Shown: positions 17,331 to 25,916 of the stretch, piece after piece
How positions within the stretch are numbered: position 1 is the stretch's first letter
How the letters are laid out: every line of letters begins with the position of its first letter
Origin: Sphingopyxis macrogoltabida
GTDB taxonomy: Bacteria > Pseudomonadota > Alphaproteobacteria > Sphingomonadales > Sphingomonadaceae
NCBI RefSeq assembly: GCF_001314325.1
Contig: NZ_CP009429.1
Coordinates: forward strand, 3,534,501 to 3,598,500
Direction of reading: 5' to 3'
Length of the DNA: 64,000 bases
Program-made: the position numbers and the translations under genes
Notes under the pieces: generated by a model
Databases searched by the model: none
What the model was told of the DNA's origin: nothing
The model's input: only the letters and a program-made list of their open reading frames with translations

Positions 17331-18322
17331 TTTACTGGACTAGGCCGCGCTCTTCGAGCACCGATCAGCCGTCGCCGACACGTCGCGATCGAACTGCTCG
17401 GGTAGAAGATGGCTGGATCCCACAATCAGCAACTGAGTGCGCCGCCCGAACCCGTCCGCGCGTCCAGGATCCAGTACATCAAACTCGGGGCCGGCGGTGC
17501 GTGGGAGGCATCCTGTTTCGCGAATGACCGGATCGAATGGGGCATAGACAGCGATCCGCATGATCTGCCGATGGCGGAAAATTGGACAGCGCTACGCGAG
17601 CATTACACTAGCGTCGGCTTCGCGCCATCCACCGCATCCGGCTATGTCACCGAGGCTCGCGTCTTCTACGAAGGCGCCGCGGATGTCCTCTGGATCACCT
17701 TCTCCCGCGGCCACCTGTGGTGGACCTTCGCTGAACCCGAAGTCCACTATCTCGGCGCAGCGGGAGACACCGCCGGAAGCCGCTATCGCACAGCGATTGG
17801 CGGGTGGAAGAATTGCGACATCCATGGCGCCCCGCTCAGCATCGACCGGCTAAGCACCCGCCTCACCAAACTCGCTTCCTATCCGCGCACGATCTGCGCG
17901 GTCAAAGAAGCCGAGCTCTGTCTTCGTTATATCAACGGCGAAGAGGACGGCGATGCGGCAGCCGTGCAGGCGTCGCGCGAACAGCTCGAACAAGGGCTCG
18001 AAACGCTCATCAAGCGATTGAACTGGGATGATTTCGAGCTGCTGAGCGACCTTATCCTTGCGCGGAGTGGATGGCGGCGTATCTCGTCGCTCGGCGGAAT
18101 CCTCAAGGATATCGACCTGCTCGTCGAGCAACCGCTCACCGGCCAGCGCATGGCGGTGCAGGTCAAATCGGCCGCTACCAAGGAGACCTTTCTCGATTAT
18201 CGAACACGGCTGATCGAACAGGGAGTGGCGGACAGCATGCTGCTCGTCTGCCACTCCCCTTCCTTCGACTTCGCGGTTAGCGTCCGCGCTCGTGGTGTAA
18301 TTTCCGGTGTAGGCGATGGTGT

Positions 18323-18354
18323 ATTCCGGGGTGGGGCATGCCCCACCCCGGAAT
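18323..18354. repeat. Perfect 32-bp palindrome inside the IS256-family left end
   Basis: ATTCCGGGGTGGGGCA is followed directly by its reverse complement TGCCCCACCCCGGAAT. The structure sits between the left inverted repeat and the transposase start at 18433. As RNA it would form a very stable hairpin that could block read-through from outside promoters. Confidence 0.85.
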
Positions 18355-18432
18355 GCGGCGTCGCTGGTGGCCACCGGGTTCATCGTTATGGTGGAGTTTG
18401 CACACTTCAACCGTGACGAAGAGGAGTTCCCG

Positions 18433-19647
18433 ATGACCGAGGACAGATTACTGATCGAAGAGCTTGCTGCGAAGGGCGGCCAACCGGATTTTTTGCGCAC
18501 CATCGCCGAGAACGTGCTGCAGCTGATCATGGAGGCCGACGTTGATGGCCTGATCGGCGCGGGTCGCCACGAACGCAGCAGCGAGCGCGCGACCTGGCGC
18601 AACGGCTATCGCGACCGTTCGCTGGATACCCGGGTAGGCACGCTGAACCTGAAAATCCCCAAGCTGCGTGCTGGGTCCTACTTTCCGGGCTTCCTTGAGC
18701 CCCGCAAGATGGTCGAGAAAGCGCTGGTTGCGGTGATCCAGGAAGCGTGGATCGGCGGGGTCAGCACCCGGCGGGTCGATGAACTCGTCCAGGCCATGGG
18801 CATGACCGGCATCTCCAAGTCCACCGTCTCCAAGCTTTGCAAGGACATTGACGAGCGCGTCCATGCCTTTCTGAAACGCCCGCTCACCGGCGAATGGCCG
18901 TATCTCTGGCTCGATGCCACCTATCTCAAGGTACGCGAAGGCGGGCGGATCATCAGCGTTGCCGCAATAATCGCCATGGCCGTCAACACCGAGGGCCGGC
19001 GCGAGATCGTCGGCCTGCATATCGGCCCCTCGGAAGCGGAGGTCTTCTGGTCCGACTTCCTGAAGGACCTTGTTCGGCGCGGTCTTACCGGCGTGAAGCT
19101 GGTCATCTCCGATGCTCACGAGGGCCTCAAGGGCGCGATCACCCGCGTCATGGGCGCCACCTGGCAGCGCTGCCGGGTGCACTTCATGCGCAATGCCCTG
19201 TCCTATGTGCCCAAGGGCCAGAACACTGTCGTCGCCGCCGCGATCCGCCAGGTCTTCCTGCAGCCCGATCAGAAAAGCGCAACGCAGGTCTGGCGACAGG
19301 TCGCCGACCAGTTGCGCACCCGTTGGCCCAAGCTCGGCGCCTGCATGGACGAGGCCGAAACCGACGTGCTCGCCTACACCGGCTTTCCCACCCAGCACCG
19401 CACGAAGTTACACTCAACCAATCCGCTCGAGCGGCTCAACAAGGAGGTCAAGCGCCGCGCCGACGTCGTCGGAATCTTCCCGAACGAAGACAGCATCATC
19501 CGCCTCGTCGGGGCTGTGCTGATGGAGCAGAACGACGAGTGGCAGCTCCAGCACCGATACATGCAGATCGAAGGCATGGCCGAACTCAACCAACCCATGA
19601 TCGAGGAGGAAAATCAGCCCCTACACATCACCGCCAAAGCCGCCTGA
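18433..19647 (+). CDS. IS256-family (Mutator-type) transposase
   Basis: This 404-residue DDE transposase has the N-terminal GRHERSSERATWRNGYRDR and LKIPKLRAGSYFP motifs of the family. Candidate catalytic residues are Asp in WLDATYLKV, Asp in VVISDAHEGL and Glu in TNPLERLNKEVKRR, with CRVHFMRNAL between them. The ATG at 18433 follows GAGGAG. Length and motif order are complete, so it is probably active. It is the only gene of the element. Confidence 0.95.
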   Translation: MTEDRLLIEELAAKGGQPDFLRTIAENVLQLIMEADVDGLIGAGRHERSSERATWRNGYRDRSLDTRVGTLNLKIPKLRAGSYFPGFLEPRKMVEKALVAVIQEAWIGGVSTRRVDELVQAMGMTGISKSTVSKLCKDIDERVHAFLKRPLTGEWPYLWLDATYLKVREGGRIISVAAIIAMAVNTEGRREIVGLHIGPSEAEVFWSDFLKDLVRRGLTGVKLVISDAHEGLKGAITRVMGATWQRCRVHFMRNALSYVPKGQNTVVAAAIRQVFLQPDQKSATQVWRQVADQLRTRWPKLGACMDEAETDVLAYTGFPTQHRTKLHSTNPLERLNKEVKRRADVVGIFPNEDSIIRLVGAVLMEQNDEWQLQHRYMQIEGMAELNQPMIEEENQPLHITAKAA

Positions 19648-19807
19648 CGATGGCCCACGGCCACAGCCGAAATTACACCACCTTGACGGACGCGACCACT
19701 TCGCGAGTGTCGGCGATCCATCAGCCCAAATTTTGACGGGCAGTCGGTTGGCTCGGCTGGCTATCGATTGCGGCCTGACGCAATGGGTCCTCGATCGCGC
19801 GCGCTAA

Positions 19808-20239
19808 CTATCCGCCATTTGGCGATCCGGGACGGAACTCCTCGTTCTCCTGAAATTCATCGGCCAGCGCCTGAAGGAAGCGGCGCCGCGCTTCATCGCT
19901 CGGGATGACGCTGGACGAGAGGACATTAAAGGCGCCAGCCTTGTCCAAAGCCTGAAAGGCTCTCGTTCGCTGCGCGGGCGTGCCGGTCAATGCATCGTTT
20001 ATAAGGGCGATGGCGATCGCCGCGCGCTTGGATACTTCACGCTCCTCACCATTGATGCGAACCTTGATCGGCTCACTGGCAACGGCGATGAGCAGTTCAT
20101 TCATCATTCGATGATCGGGGGATCGGTCCTTCGGCGGTCGCCCCTTCGGATTGCCGGATCGCCCTGGCCGGAACCGATGCTCGCGCGGCGGCTTCCCCTT
20201 CCCCACCTCATAGGGCATTTCAGAATAATCATTCGACAT
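19808..20239 (-). CDS. DUF5681 domain-containing protein
   Basis: This 143-residue protein starts MSNDYSEMPYEVGKGKPP and carries HRFRPGRSGNPKGRPPK, the DUF5681 signature. The basic, glycine-rich N-terminus suggests nucleic-acid binding, but no function is established. Such genes are often seen in prophage-like and integrative elements, next to methyltransferase or terminase genes. The ATG at 20239 lies inside the end of the upstream methyltransferase gene (11-bp overlap), so the two are co-translated. Its stop touches the stop of the broken nuclease gene. Confidence 0.85.
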   Translation of the reverse strand: MSNDYSEMPYEVGKGKPPREHRFRPGRSGNPKGRPPKDRSPDHRMMNELLIAVASEPIKVRINGEEREVSKRAAIAIALINDALTGTPAQRTRAFQALDKAGAFNVLSSSVIPSDEARRRFLQALADEFQENEEFRPGSPNGG

Positions 20240-21587
20240 GGTCGACTCCATTTTCAGTTGCTTCAACGTGGGGTTGTTCGGGTTCGGGCTCCGCGTCGAC
20301 CAGCACGGCCTTTCTGCCGGTGAGGCGTTCCCATCGGGCAATGGTGCGGTCGACGTAGCGGGGCTCATATTCGACGAGGCGGGCGGCGCGATCGATGCGC
20401 TCGGCGGCTATCAGCGTGCTGCCGGAGCCGCCGAAGAGATCGACGACGATGTCGCCGGGCGCGGTCACATCGAGTAGCGCCTCGGCGACCAGCGCTACCG
20501 GTTTCACGGTCGGATGAAGCTCGAGCGCCTTCTTTCTTCGCTTCCCCACCCCGGCCATGCCGGGAAAGCTCCAGATGTTCGTGCGGTTCCGACCGTTCTT
20601 TCCAAGCTCGACATTGTTGAGATGCGGCGCGGTGCCGTGCTTGAACACTAATACGAGTTCATGCTGGCTCCGATACAGCGAGCCCATTCCGCCCTGCCCC
20701 TTGTCCCAGACGCATATATTCAGGCGCTTGTCGAAGCAGGCGTCGCCGGCCTCGATCAGCTCGCCGACATGGGCATGGTCCATACAGACGAACGCGATCG
20801 CACCATCGGCGAGGATCGCGGTGAGATTCGAGATGGCGCCGGACAGAAAGGCCGCGAACTGCTCGCGCGACATCTCGCCCGACGCCATCGCGAATTCGTC
20901 ATGCTCGCCGCTACCCGAGACATGGCCGTTGATCTTCACATTATAAGGAGGATCGGTGAATGCCGCCTTCGCAACACCTCCGTCCATCAGACGCGCGATC
21001 ACAGCGGGATCCAGGCTATCGCCGCAGATCAGCCGGTGCGCACCCAGTATATAAAGGTCGCCTGGCTTAGCGCGCGGTGGAGCGGTGTCGTCCGCGGGCT
21101 CCTCATCAAGATCATCATAAAGCCCGGCCTGGTGATGACCGACGATGCGATCAACTTCGCTGATGCTGAACCCGGTGAGGCCGATATCGAGTGTCGGCAC
21201 TTCAGCGCGGATCTCTTCCAGCTCAAGCCGCAATGCCTCAACATCGAAGTTCGCAACTGCCGGCAGCTTGTTCGCTGCGAGCGCATAAGCACGCAGCTCG
21301 GCTTCGCTCAAATGCTCGATGCGGATCACCGGCACCATGTGCCAGCCGAGCTGCTTCGCGATCTCCCAGCGCAGGTGGCCATCGACGATCACTCCGGCGG
21401 CGTTGATCGCGAGCGGTTGCAATATGCCATATTCGGCCATACTCGCCTCGACCATTCGGCGCTTGTGCGCGGGATGCTTGCGGACCCGCCGCGCGGCAGG
21501 CGACAACTCGGACAGCGCCACATGCTCGTGCGGACATTGCACCGACTGACGGTTTGATCCCGTCGAACTCTTGTTGGGCTTAGGCAC
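20229..21587 (-). CDS. ParB-like nuclease domain/DNA methyltransferase fusion
   Basis: Residues 20-110 form a ParB/sulfiredoxin-like domain (VALSELSPAARRVRKHP, GILQPLAIN, VDGHLRWEIAKQLG). Residues 175-430 form a DNA N6-adenine or N4-cytosine methyltransferase with catalytic DPPY at 212-215 and the AdoMet-binding motif FGGSG at 385-389; this DPPY-first order is the beta class. HPTVKPVALVAEALL precedes the AdoMet motif. The start is GTG 21587 with GAGGAGG upstream. Proteins of this build are usually found in phages and mobile islands and may protect or mark DNA. The overlap with DUF5681 indicates a two-gene unit. Target sequence unknown. Confidence 0.92.
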   Translation of the reverse strand: MPKPNKSSTGSNRQSVQCPHEHVALSELSPAARRVRKHPAHKRRMVEASMAEYGILQPLAINAAGVIVDGHLRWEIAKQLGWHMVPVIRIEHLSEAELRAYALAANKLPAVANFDVEALRLELEEIRAEVPTLDIGLTGFSISEVDRIVGHHQAGLYDDLDEEPADDTAPPRAKPGDLYILGAHRLICGDSLDPAVIARLMDGGVAKAAFTDPPYNVKINGHVSGSGEHDEFAMASGEMSREQFAAFLSGAISNLTAILADGAIAFVCMDHAHVGELIEAGDACFDKRLNICVWDKGQGGMGSLYRSQHELVLVFKHGTAPHLNNVELGKNGRNRTNIWSFPGMAGVGKRRKKALELHPTVKPVALVAEALLDVTAPGDIVVDLFGGSGSTLIAAERIDRAARLVEYEPRYVDRTIARWERLTGRKAVLVDAEPEPEQPHVEATENGVDHVE

Positions 21588-22238
21588 GCGGACCTCCTCG
21601 TTTGAGGTCTCGCCGACATGCGAAGACGAGACCTGGTTAAACTCAGTCCTCGTCTTCTGACGCAGCCCTTCCGCAGAAGTGCGCGTGCGGCTTATATACG
21701 CGCCCGCTCGCCCGGCCGCAACCAGTCACGCAAATTTTCTGATTTTGTTTTAAGAGTTTACATTTCTTGGAAAGCGCGGCTTTCCCTGATCTGACCCGCA
21801 TCCTTCCTTGCTAATGCCGAGATCATTCCCTGTTATGGCGAGTAGGGAAAATCACTTCAAAAGTGGCGGAAAAGCTCGGCATACGAGCGGCCGGAATCGA
21901 CTTAAACAGACCAAAATTCGGAATTTCCCTGTTATTCCCTGCTTATCAGGGAAAAGCAGGGTGAGACCGGAGCTGTCCAGACTGCGTGGCGCACCATCAT
22001 CGCCATTTCATGGCGTATTTCCCTGATTTGGCGGCTCTTCGCGGTCGCCCATGGCCGTTCTTCCAATGCTGGCGGACGGCGTCGCCATCGCATCCGGCCC
22101 GCCGCGCCCTATCGACGGCAGTGGAAACCGGGGTGCCCATTTCGATGGCCATAGAAGTTATGCACCGCGAATGAAGGCGCCCCGAGCTTGATCGCGGCAT
22201 CGGCTTGCGCGCATCGGCGCATCGGCTAAAGACAGCCG
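21588..22238. other. 651-bp intergenic, A+T-richer tract between the island and murA
   Basis: I see no convincing coding sequence here. The first part (21588-21780) should hold the promoter of the methyltransferase unit and has A+T-rich runs such as AATTTTCTGATTTTGTTTTAAG. The middle carries the TTCCCTG repeat cluster. The last 200 bases lead to murA and end in a hairpin over its start codon. The tract probably marks one edge of the accessory island. Confidence 0.6.
21781..22027. repeat. Cluster of TTCCCTG direct and inverted repeats
   Basis: TTTCCCTGAT occurs at 21781 and 22018, ATTCCCTGTTAT at 21825, TTCCCTGTTA at 21925 and TTCCCTGCTTA at 21935. Inverted AGGGAAA copies lie at 21844 and 21948. 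CCCTGCTT (21937-21944) pairs with AAGCAGGG (21954-21961) in a hairpin. The spacing is irregular, unlike plasmid iterons. Function unknown; a recombination or attachment region is one possibility. Confidence 0.65.
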
Positions 22239-22241
22239 ATG
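22220..22241 (+). promoter_or_regulatory. Hairpin enclosing the murA start codon
   Basis: CATCGGCT (22220-22227) pairs perfectly with AGCCGATG (22234-22241), whose last three bases are the murA ATG. The loop is AAAGAC and no good Shine-Dalgarno is present. The structure could restrain translation. GCATCGGC is also repeated three times here (22198, 22211, 22219). Confidence 0.5.
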
Positions 22242-23522
22242 GATCAGATCGTCATTCGCGGCGGCCAGCGACTCAAGGGCCGAATCCCCATCTCCGGCGC
22301 GAAGAATGCGGCGCTGACATTATTGCCTTGCGCGCTGCTCACCGACGAGCCGCTGACGCTCCGCAACTTGCCGCGCCTCGCCGATGTCGACGGTTTCGGC
22401 CACCTGCTCAACCAGCTCGGCTGCTCGACGACGATCGAAGGCTCGCGTCCCGAGGATTTCGGACGGGTGATGACCGCGCGCGCGACCACCCTCACCTCGA
22501 CCGTCGCGCCTTATGACATCGTCCGCAAGATGCGCGCCTCGATCCTCGTCCTCGGCCCGCTCCTCGCCCGCGCGGGCGAAGCGACGGTATCGCTCCCCGG
22601 CGGCTGCGCGATCGGCAACCGTCCGATCGACCTGCACCTGAAAGCGCTCGAAGCCTTCGGCGCCGAGATCGAGCTTGCCTCGGGCTATGTGAAGGCCAGC
22701 GCGCCCGGCGGGCGCCTCGCGGGCGGCAAGTTCACCTTTCCCGTCGTGTCGGTCGGCGCGACGGAAAATGCGGTGATGGCCGCAGTCCTCGCCAAGGGCA
22801 CCTGCATCCTCGAAAACGCGGCGCGCGAACCCGAGATCGTCGACCTCTGCAATTGCCTCGTCGCAATGGGTGCCCAGATCGACGGCATCGGCACCGAAAC
22901 GCTGACCATCGAGGGCGTCGACCGCCTGCACGGCGCCACCTATCGCGTCATGGCCGACCGGATCGAGGCGGGCAGCTATGCCTGCGCCGCGGTGATCACC
23001 GAAGGAGATGTCGAACTCGTCGGCGCCAAGGCGGCCGAAATGGAAGCAACGCTCGCCGCGCTGCGCCAGGCCGGCGCGACGGTCGAGGAAACGAAGGGCG
23101 GCATTCGCGTCGCCATGTCGGGCCGCGCCGAACCCGTGACGCTGTCGACCGCGCCCTATCCGGGCTTCGCGACCGACATGCAGGCGCAGTTCATGGCGAT
23201 GGCGACGCTCGGCAAGGGCGCGTCGCTGTTCACCGAGACGATCTTCGAAAACCGCTATATGCACGTCCCCGAACTGGCGCGCATGGGCTGCGACATCGAG
23301 GTGCGCGGCCGCAGCGCGGTGGTGCGCGGGGTCGACAAGCTGATCGGCGCGCCGGTGATGGCCACCGACCTGCGGGCATCGATGAGCCTGATCATCGCCG
23401 GTCTCGCCGCCGAGGGGACGACCGAGGTCAACCGCGTCTATCACCTCGACCGCGGCTATGAACGGCTTGAGGAAAAGCTCCAGGCGGTCGGCGCCGATAT
23501 CGAGCGGATCAGCGCCGGGTAA
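22239..23522 (+). CDS. murA: UDP-N-acetylglucosamine 1-carboxyvinyltransferase
   Basis: MurA transfers enolpyruvate from PEP to UDP-GlcNAc, the first committed step of peptidoglycan synthesis in the cytosol, and is the target of fosfomycin. The 427-residue protein is full length with two EPT domains. It has the N-terminal [12 protein letters not shown] motif (Lys22-Asn23), the active-site loop [11 protein letters not shown] with Cys123 (the fosfomycin-reactive Cys), and [15 protein letters not shown] near the end. Cys at this position predicts fosfomycin sensitivity of the enzyme. It stands alone between the accessory island and a convergent hydrolase gene. Confidence 0.97.
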   Translation: MDQIVIRGGQRLKGRIPISGAKNAALTLLPCALLTDEPLTLRNLPRLADVDGFGHLLNQLGCSTTIEGSRPEDFGRVMTARATTLTSTVAPYDIVRKMRASILVLGPLLARAGEATVSLPGGCAIGNRPIDLHLKALEAFGAEIELASGYVKASAPGGRLAGGKFTFPVVSVGATENAVMAAVLAKGTCILENAAREPEIVDLCNCLVAMGAQIDGIGTETLTIEGVDRLHGATYRVMADRIEAGSYACAAVITEGDVELVGAKAAEMEATLAALRQAGATVEETKGGIRVAMSGRAEPVTLSTAPYPGFATDMQAQFMAMATLGKGASLFTETIFENRYMHVPELARMGCDIEVRGRSAVVRGVDKLIGAPVMATDLRASMSLIIAGLAAEGTTEVNRVYHLDRGYERLEEKLQAVGADIERISAG

Positions 23523-23542
23523 GCTCCCACACCTTCCTTATC

Positions 23543-23619
23543 GTCATCCCGGCGGAGGCCGGGATCTCTCCGGCGGTTCAAACGCGATGGCGAGATCCCG
23601 GCCTTCGCCGGGATGACGA
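23543..23619. repeat. Long inverted repeat (sphingomonad-type REP) after murA
   Basis: CGTCATCCCGGCGGAGGCCGGGATCTC (23543-23569) and GAGATCCCGGCCTTCGCCGGGATGACG (23593-23619) are near-perfect inverted 27-mers around a 23-base spacer. Each arm is itself a small hairpin. It lies between convergent genes and may act as a bidirectional terminator. A related copy is at 43665. Confidence 0.85.
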
Positions 23620-23632
23620 ATATGATTTAGAC

Positions 23633-24907
23633 CTAACGGGTCGCCGTCAGATGTTCGGCGCGGCCGTATGTGCCGTGCACGTCGCCCCTGATCCAGTCGC
23701 CGAGCAGTTTCAGATAACCGTCGGTGATGCGGGTCGCGCTGCGCGACCCGTCGGCGGCGGTCGTATATTCGACCATCCCGTGATCGGTGTCGGGAAAGAG
23801 ATAGACGTCGAACGGCTTGCCCGCCTTGGCGAGACCGAGCAGCGCGGCACGCGTGGTCTCAATCGGGGCTTCACGATCCTCCCCTGCGAGCACCCAGAGC
23901 AGCGGCGTGTCGAGCTTCCGAAGCGCTGCGACCGCGTCATAATCCCAGATCAGCTCGACATTGTCGAACCGCGCGCGACCGATCCGCCGCAGTTCGTCGT
24001 CGGTCATCCGCGCAATATCGCCGCTATATTCGCCATCGATCTTCGCCGCCCAGGGCTTGTCCGCCATCTCGCGCCGGACCGCGTCCAGATCCTCATATCC
24101 GGCGGTAAAATTCGACAGCACCAGCTTCGCCGTCGCCGCCGACAGCCGGTTGACGAGCGCCACCGCATCGTCGCCGAGCCCGGCGGCGCGGACCTCCGAC
24201 ACCATCTGCTCGCGATCCTCCTCGATCGGCGAGGCGACAAGGCCGAAGCCGATCGCGACGAAATCGGCCTTGGTGCGCGTCGCGGCGAGCGGCGCAACCC
24301 AGCCGCCCTGGCTGCCGCCGAAGAAACCCGCGCGGCCGAAGCGGCCCGCCGCCATGCTCCGTGCCTGTTCGAGCGCATGCGCCGCGTCGTCGGCGAGCAG
24401 TTCGAAATTCTGCGTATATTCGCCGTCCGATCCGCCGGTGCCGCGCTTGTCGTACACGAACACCGATATGCCGTGCGCCGCCATCGCATAGCCATAGACG
24501 CCGCCGATCGGCGACGTCCGTTCGGACCCGTGGACCATGACGACCAGCGGCCGCTTCGCATCGGGCGCGCCCGGCGGCTCGATCAGCACGCCGTTCATCT
24601 TGGTGCCGATGCTGTCGAAGGTGGCGGGGGTCTCGCGAAAGGCGAGCCGCGCCCAGCGGGCGCCATCGACCGTCACCGCGTCGGCACTGCACGCCAGCGG
24701 CACACCGGCATCGGTCGTTGCGCCGCGGCGCCCGTCGCGAAACAGGTAACGCAGCCCGGGCGCGGGGATATTGGGCGCCTTGGCGAGAACGACGAAATCG
24801 CCGCCGGGCGCCCGATAGGCGCCCGGGGTGCAATCGGCGGCGGTCTGTGCCGACGCCGGCGCGATCGATGCGAGGGCGAGTGCGAACCCGAACAATATGT
24901 TTTTCAT
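23633..24907 (-). CDS. Secreted alpha/beta hydrolase
   Basis: This 424-residue protein begins with a signal peptide (MKNILFGFALALASIAPASAQ) and is probably periplasmic. After a 100-residue N-terminal domain comes the alpha/beta-hydrolase core: VVMVHGSERTSP, VFVYDKRGTGGSDGEY, nucleophile elbow FFGGSQGGW, and the C-terminal PDTDHGMVEY with catalytic His. The layout resembles the dienelactone-hydrolase/prolyl-oligopeptidase-like esterases with an N-terminal beta domain. Substrate unknown. It is followed downstream only by the intergenic repeat. Confidence 0.9.
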   Translation of the reverse strand: MKNILFGFALALASIAPASAQTAADCTPGAYRAPGGDFVVLAKAPNIPAPGLRYLFRDGRRGATTDAGVPLACSADAVTVDGARWARLAFRETPATFDSIGTKMNGVLIEPPGAPDAKRPLVVMVHGSERTSPIGGVYGYAMAAHGISVFVYDKRGTGGSDGEYTQNFELLADDAAHALEQARSMAAGRFGRAGFFGGSQGGWVAPLAATRTKADFVAIGFGLVASPIEEDREQMVSEVRAAGLGDDAVALVNRLSAATAKLVLSNFTAGYEDLDAVRREMADKPWAAKIDGEYSGDIARMTDDELRRIGRARFDNVELIWDYDAVAALRKLDTPLLWVLAGEDREAPIETTRAALLGLAKAGKPFDVYLFPDTDHGMVEYTTAADGSRSATRITDGYLKLLGDWIRGDVHGTYGRAEHLTATR

Positions 24908-24953
24908 CGCACAGGTCTAGCGCAGGCCGATAGCGCCTGAAAAGGCCCTGCGA

Positions 24954-25916
24954 TCACTCGGGCCGGTCGACCGTCACCGCGACCATATTGCCGCTCACCG
25001 TCGGGCGCTCGGGGCGCTTGGCGACCGCGATCACCAGCCCGACGAGCGCGACGACACCCCCAGCGATCGACAGCGGCGACCAGCGATAGCCTTCGAAGGC
25101 GGTCGAAAACCCCATGGCGATGATCGGGACGAGGACGCTCGACCACGCCGCCTGCCCGGGCCCCACGGCGCGGATCACGTTGAAATAGAGCGGAAAGGCG
25201 AGCGCGCTTGCGATCACGCCGAGATAGAGGACACCGCCGAGATAAGCGAAGGTCGGCTCGATGACCGGCGGCCCCGTGGTGATCCATGCGTAACAGCCGT
25301 CGAAGAGTGTCCCGAACAGCATCGCCCACGCGATCATCACCGTCATCGATTGCGCGCGCGCGATGCCCGTTCCCTGCATCACATTGGCGACCGACGCGCT
25401 CATCACCCCGGCGAGCGTGAAGGCGGTACCCGTGAGCACCGCCGCCGGTCCGAGCGCCGCGGCGCGATATTCGTGCAGGATCATCATGCCGACCCCGACG
25501 ATCGCGATCCCCGCCCCGGCGAGAAAGCGTCCTTCGAGCGGCGTTTTCAGGAAAGCACGGCCGAGCAGCGTGTTCGGCACGATCAACAATGCAAAGAGCA
25601 CCGCGACCAGCCCCGAGGTGATATGTTGCTCGGCGCGATAGACGAAGTTGAAATTGAACGCGAACTGCGCCGCGCCGAGGATGACCGCGAACGCCATCGC
25701 GCGCGGTTCGAGCCCCAGCCGTTCGCCGCGGATCATGGCAAAGGCGAACATCGCGAGGCCCGCGACCGCGAAACGATAGGTCACCGACCAGCTTGGCGGG
25801 ACAATGCCCAATTGGCCGGTGATGACGATCCAGGTCGAACCCCAGATCAGCGTGACCAGCGCGAAGGGAATGAGGACGCGCGGGCTCAGCAGCGAATGCG
25901 CTGCCGCGCCGCTCAT
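24954..25916 (-). CDS. EamA/DMT family transporter
   Basis: This 320-residue protein has ten predicted membrane helices in two EamA repeats (PFALVTLIWGSTWIVITGQLG at the start; SMTVMIAWAMLFGTLFDG opening the second). DMT exporters of the RhaT/YdcZ type remove amino acids or metabolites from the cytosol. Its start overlaps the threonine aldolase stop by four bases (25913-25916), so the two are co-translated. Export of an amino acid linked to threonine or glycine metabolism is a reasonable guess. Confidence 0.92.
   Translation of the reverse strand: MSGAAAHSLLSPRVLIPFALVTLIWGSTWIVITGQLGIVPPSWSVTYRFAVAGLAMFAFAMIRGERLGLEPRAMAFAVILGAAQFAFNFNFVYRAEQHITSGLVAVLFALLIVPNTLLGRAFLKTPLEGRFLAGAGIAIVGVGMMILHEYRAAALGPAAVLTGTAFTLAGVMSASVANVMQGTGIARAQSMTVMIAWAMLFGTLFDGCYAWITTGPPVIEPTFAYLGGVLYLGVIASALAFPLYFNVIRAVGPGQAAWSSVLVPIIAMGFSTAFEGYRWSPLSIAGGVVALVGLVIAVAKRPERPTVSGNMVAVTVDRPE

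Larger units (their letters stand above)
18292..19681 (+). mobile_element. IS256-family insertion sequence, about 1.39 kb
   Basis: The element is bounded by inverted repeats beginning GTGGTGTAATTTC (left, 18292) and, reverse-complemented, GTGGTGTAATTTC (right, ending 19681); similarity continues imperfectly for about 25 bases. It carries one transposase gene. The flanking 8-9 bases (CGCGCTC on the left, CTTGACGG on the right) are not duplicates, unlike a fresh IS256 insertion. It splits a nuclease-like gene. Confidence 0.88.
17409..19807 (+). pseudogene. Restriction endonuclease-like gene interrupted by an IS256-family element
   Basis: The intact 5' part (17409-18291) encodes about 294 residues with no signal peptide. 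Its C-terminal region DDFELLSDLILARSGWRRISSLGG..KDIDLLVEQ..MAVQVKSAA has the Asp and Gln-x-Lys arrangement of a PD-(D/E)xK (Mrr_cat-type) nuclease. An IS256-family element follows SFDFAVSVRA. After it, 19682-19807 stays open as LDGRDHFASVGDPSAQ..LARLAIDCGLTQWVLDRAR, which I take as the native C-terminus. The two parts are in different frames and no target duplication is seen, so some sequence is probably lost. The stop abuts the convergent DUF5681 stop. It is divergent from the Xre controller. The nuclease assignment is moderate. Confidence 0.68.

Noticed and set aside
18894..19736. A 280-codon frame overlapping the transposase and running past the IS end
   Set aside because: It is an out-of-frame shadow of the transposase; only the 19682-19807 stretch in a different frame looks like real protein.
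16250..21587. Complete prophage
   Set aside because: No capsid, portal, terminase, tail or integrase gene is present; only phage-associated methyltransferase and DUF5681 genes.
21781..22027. TTCCCTG repeats as a CRISPR array or plasmid iterons
   Set aside because: Spacing is irregular, unit length is too short for CRISPR, and no replication initiator or cas gene is near.
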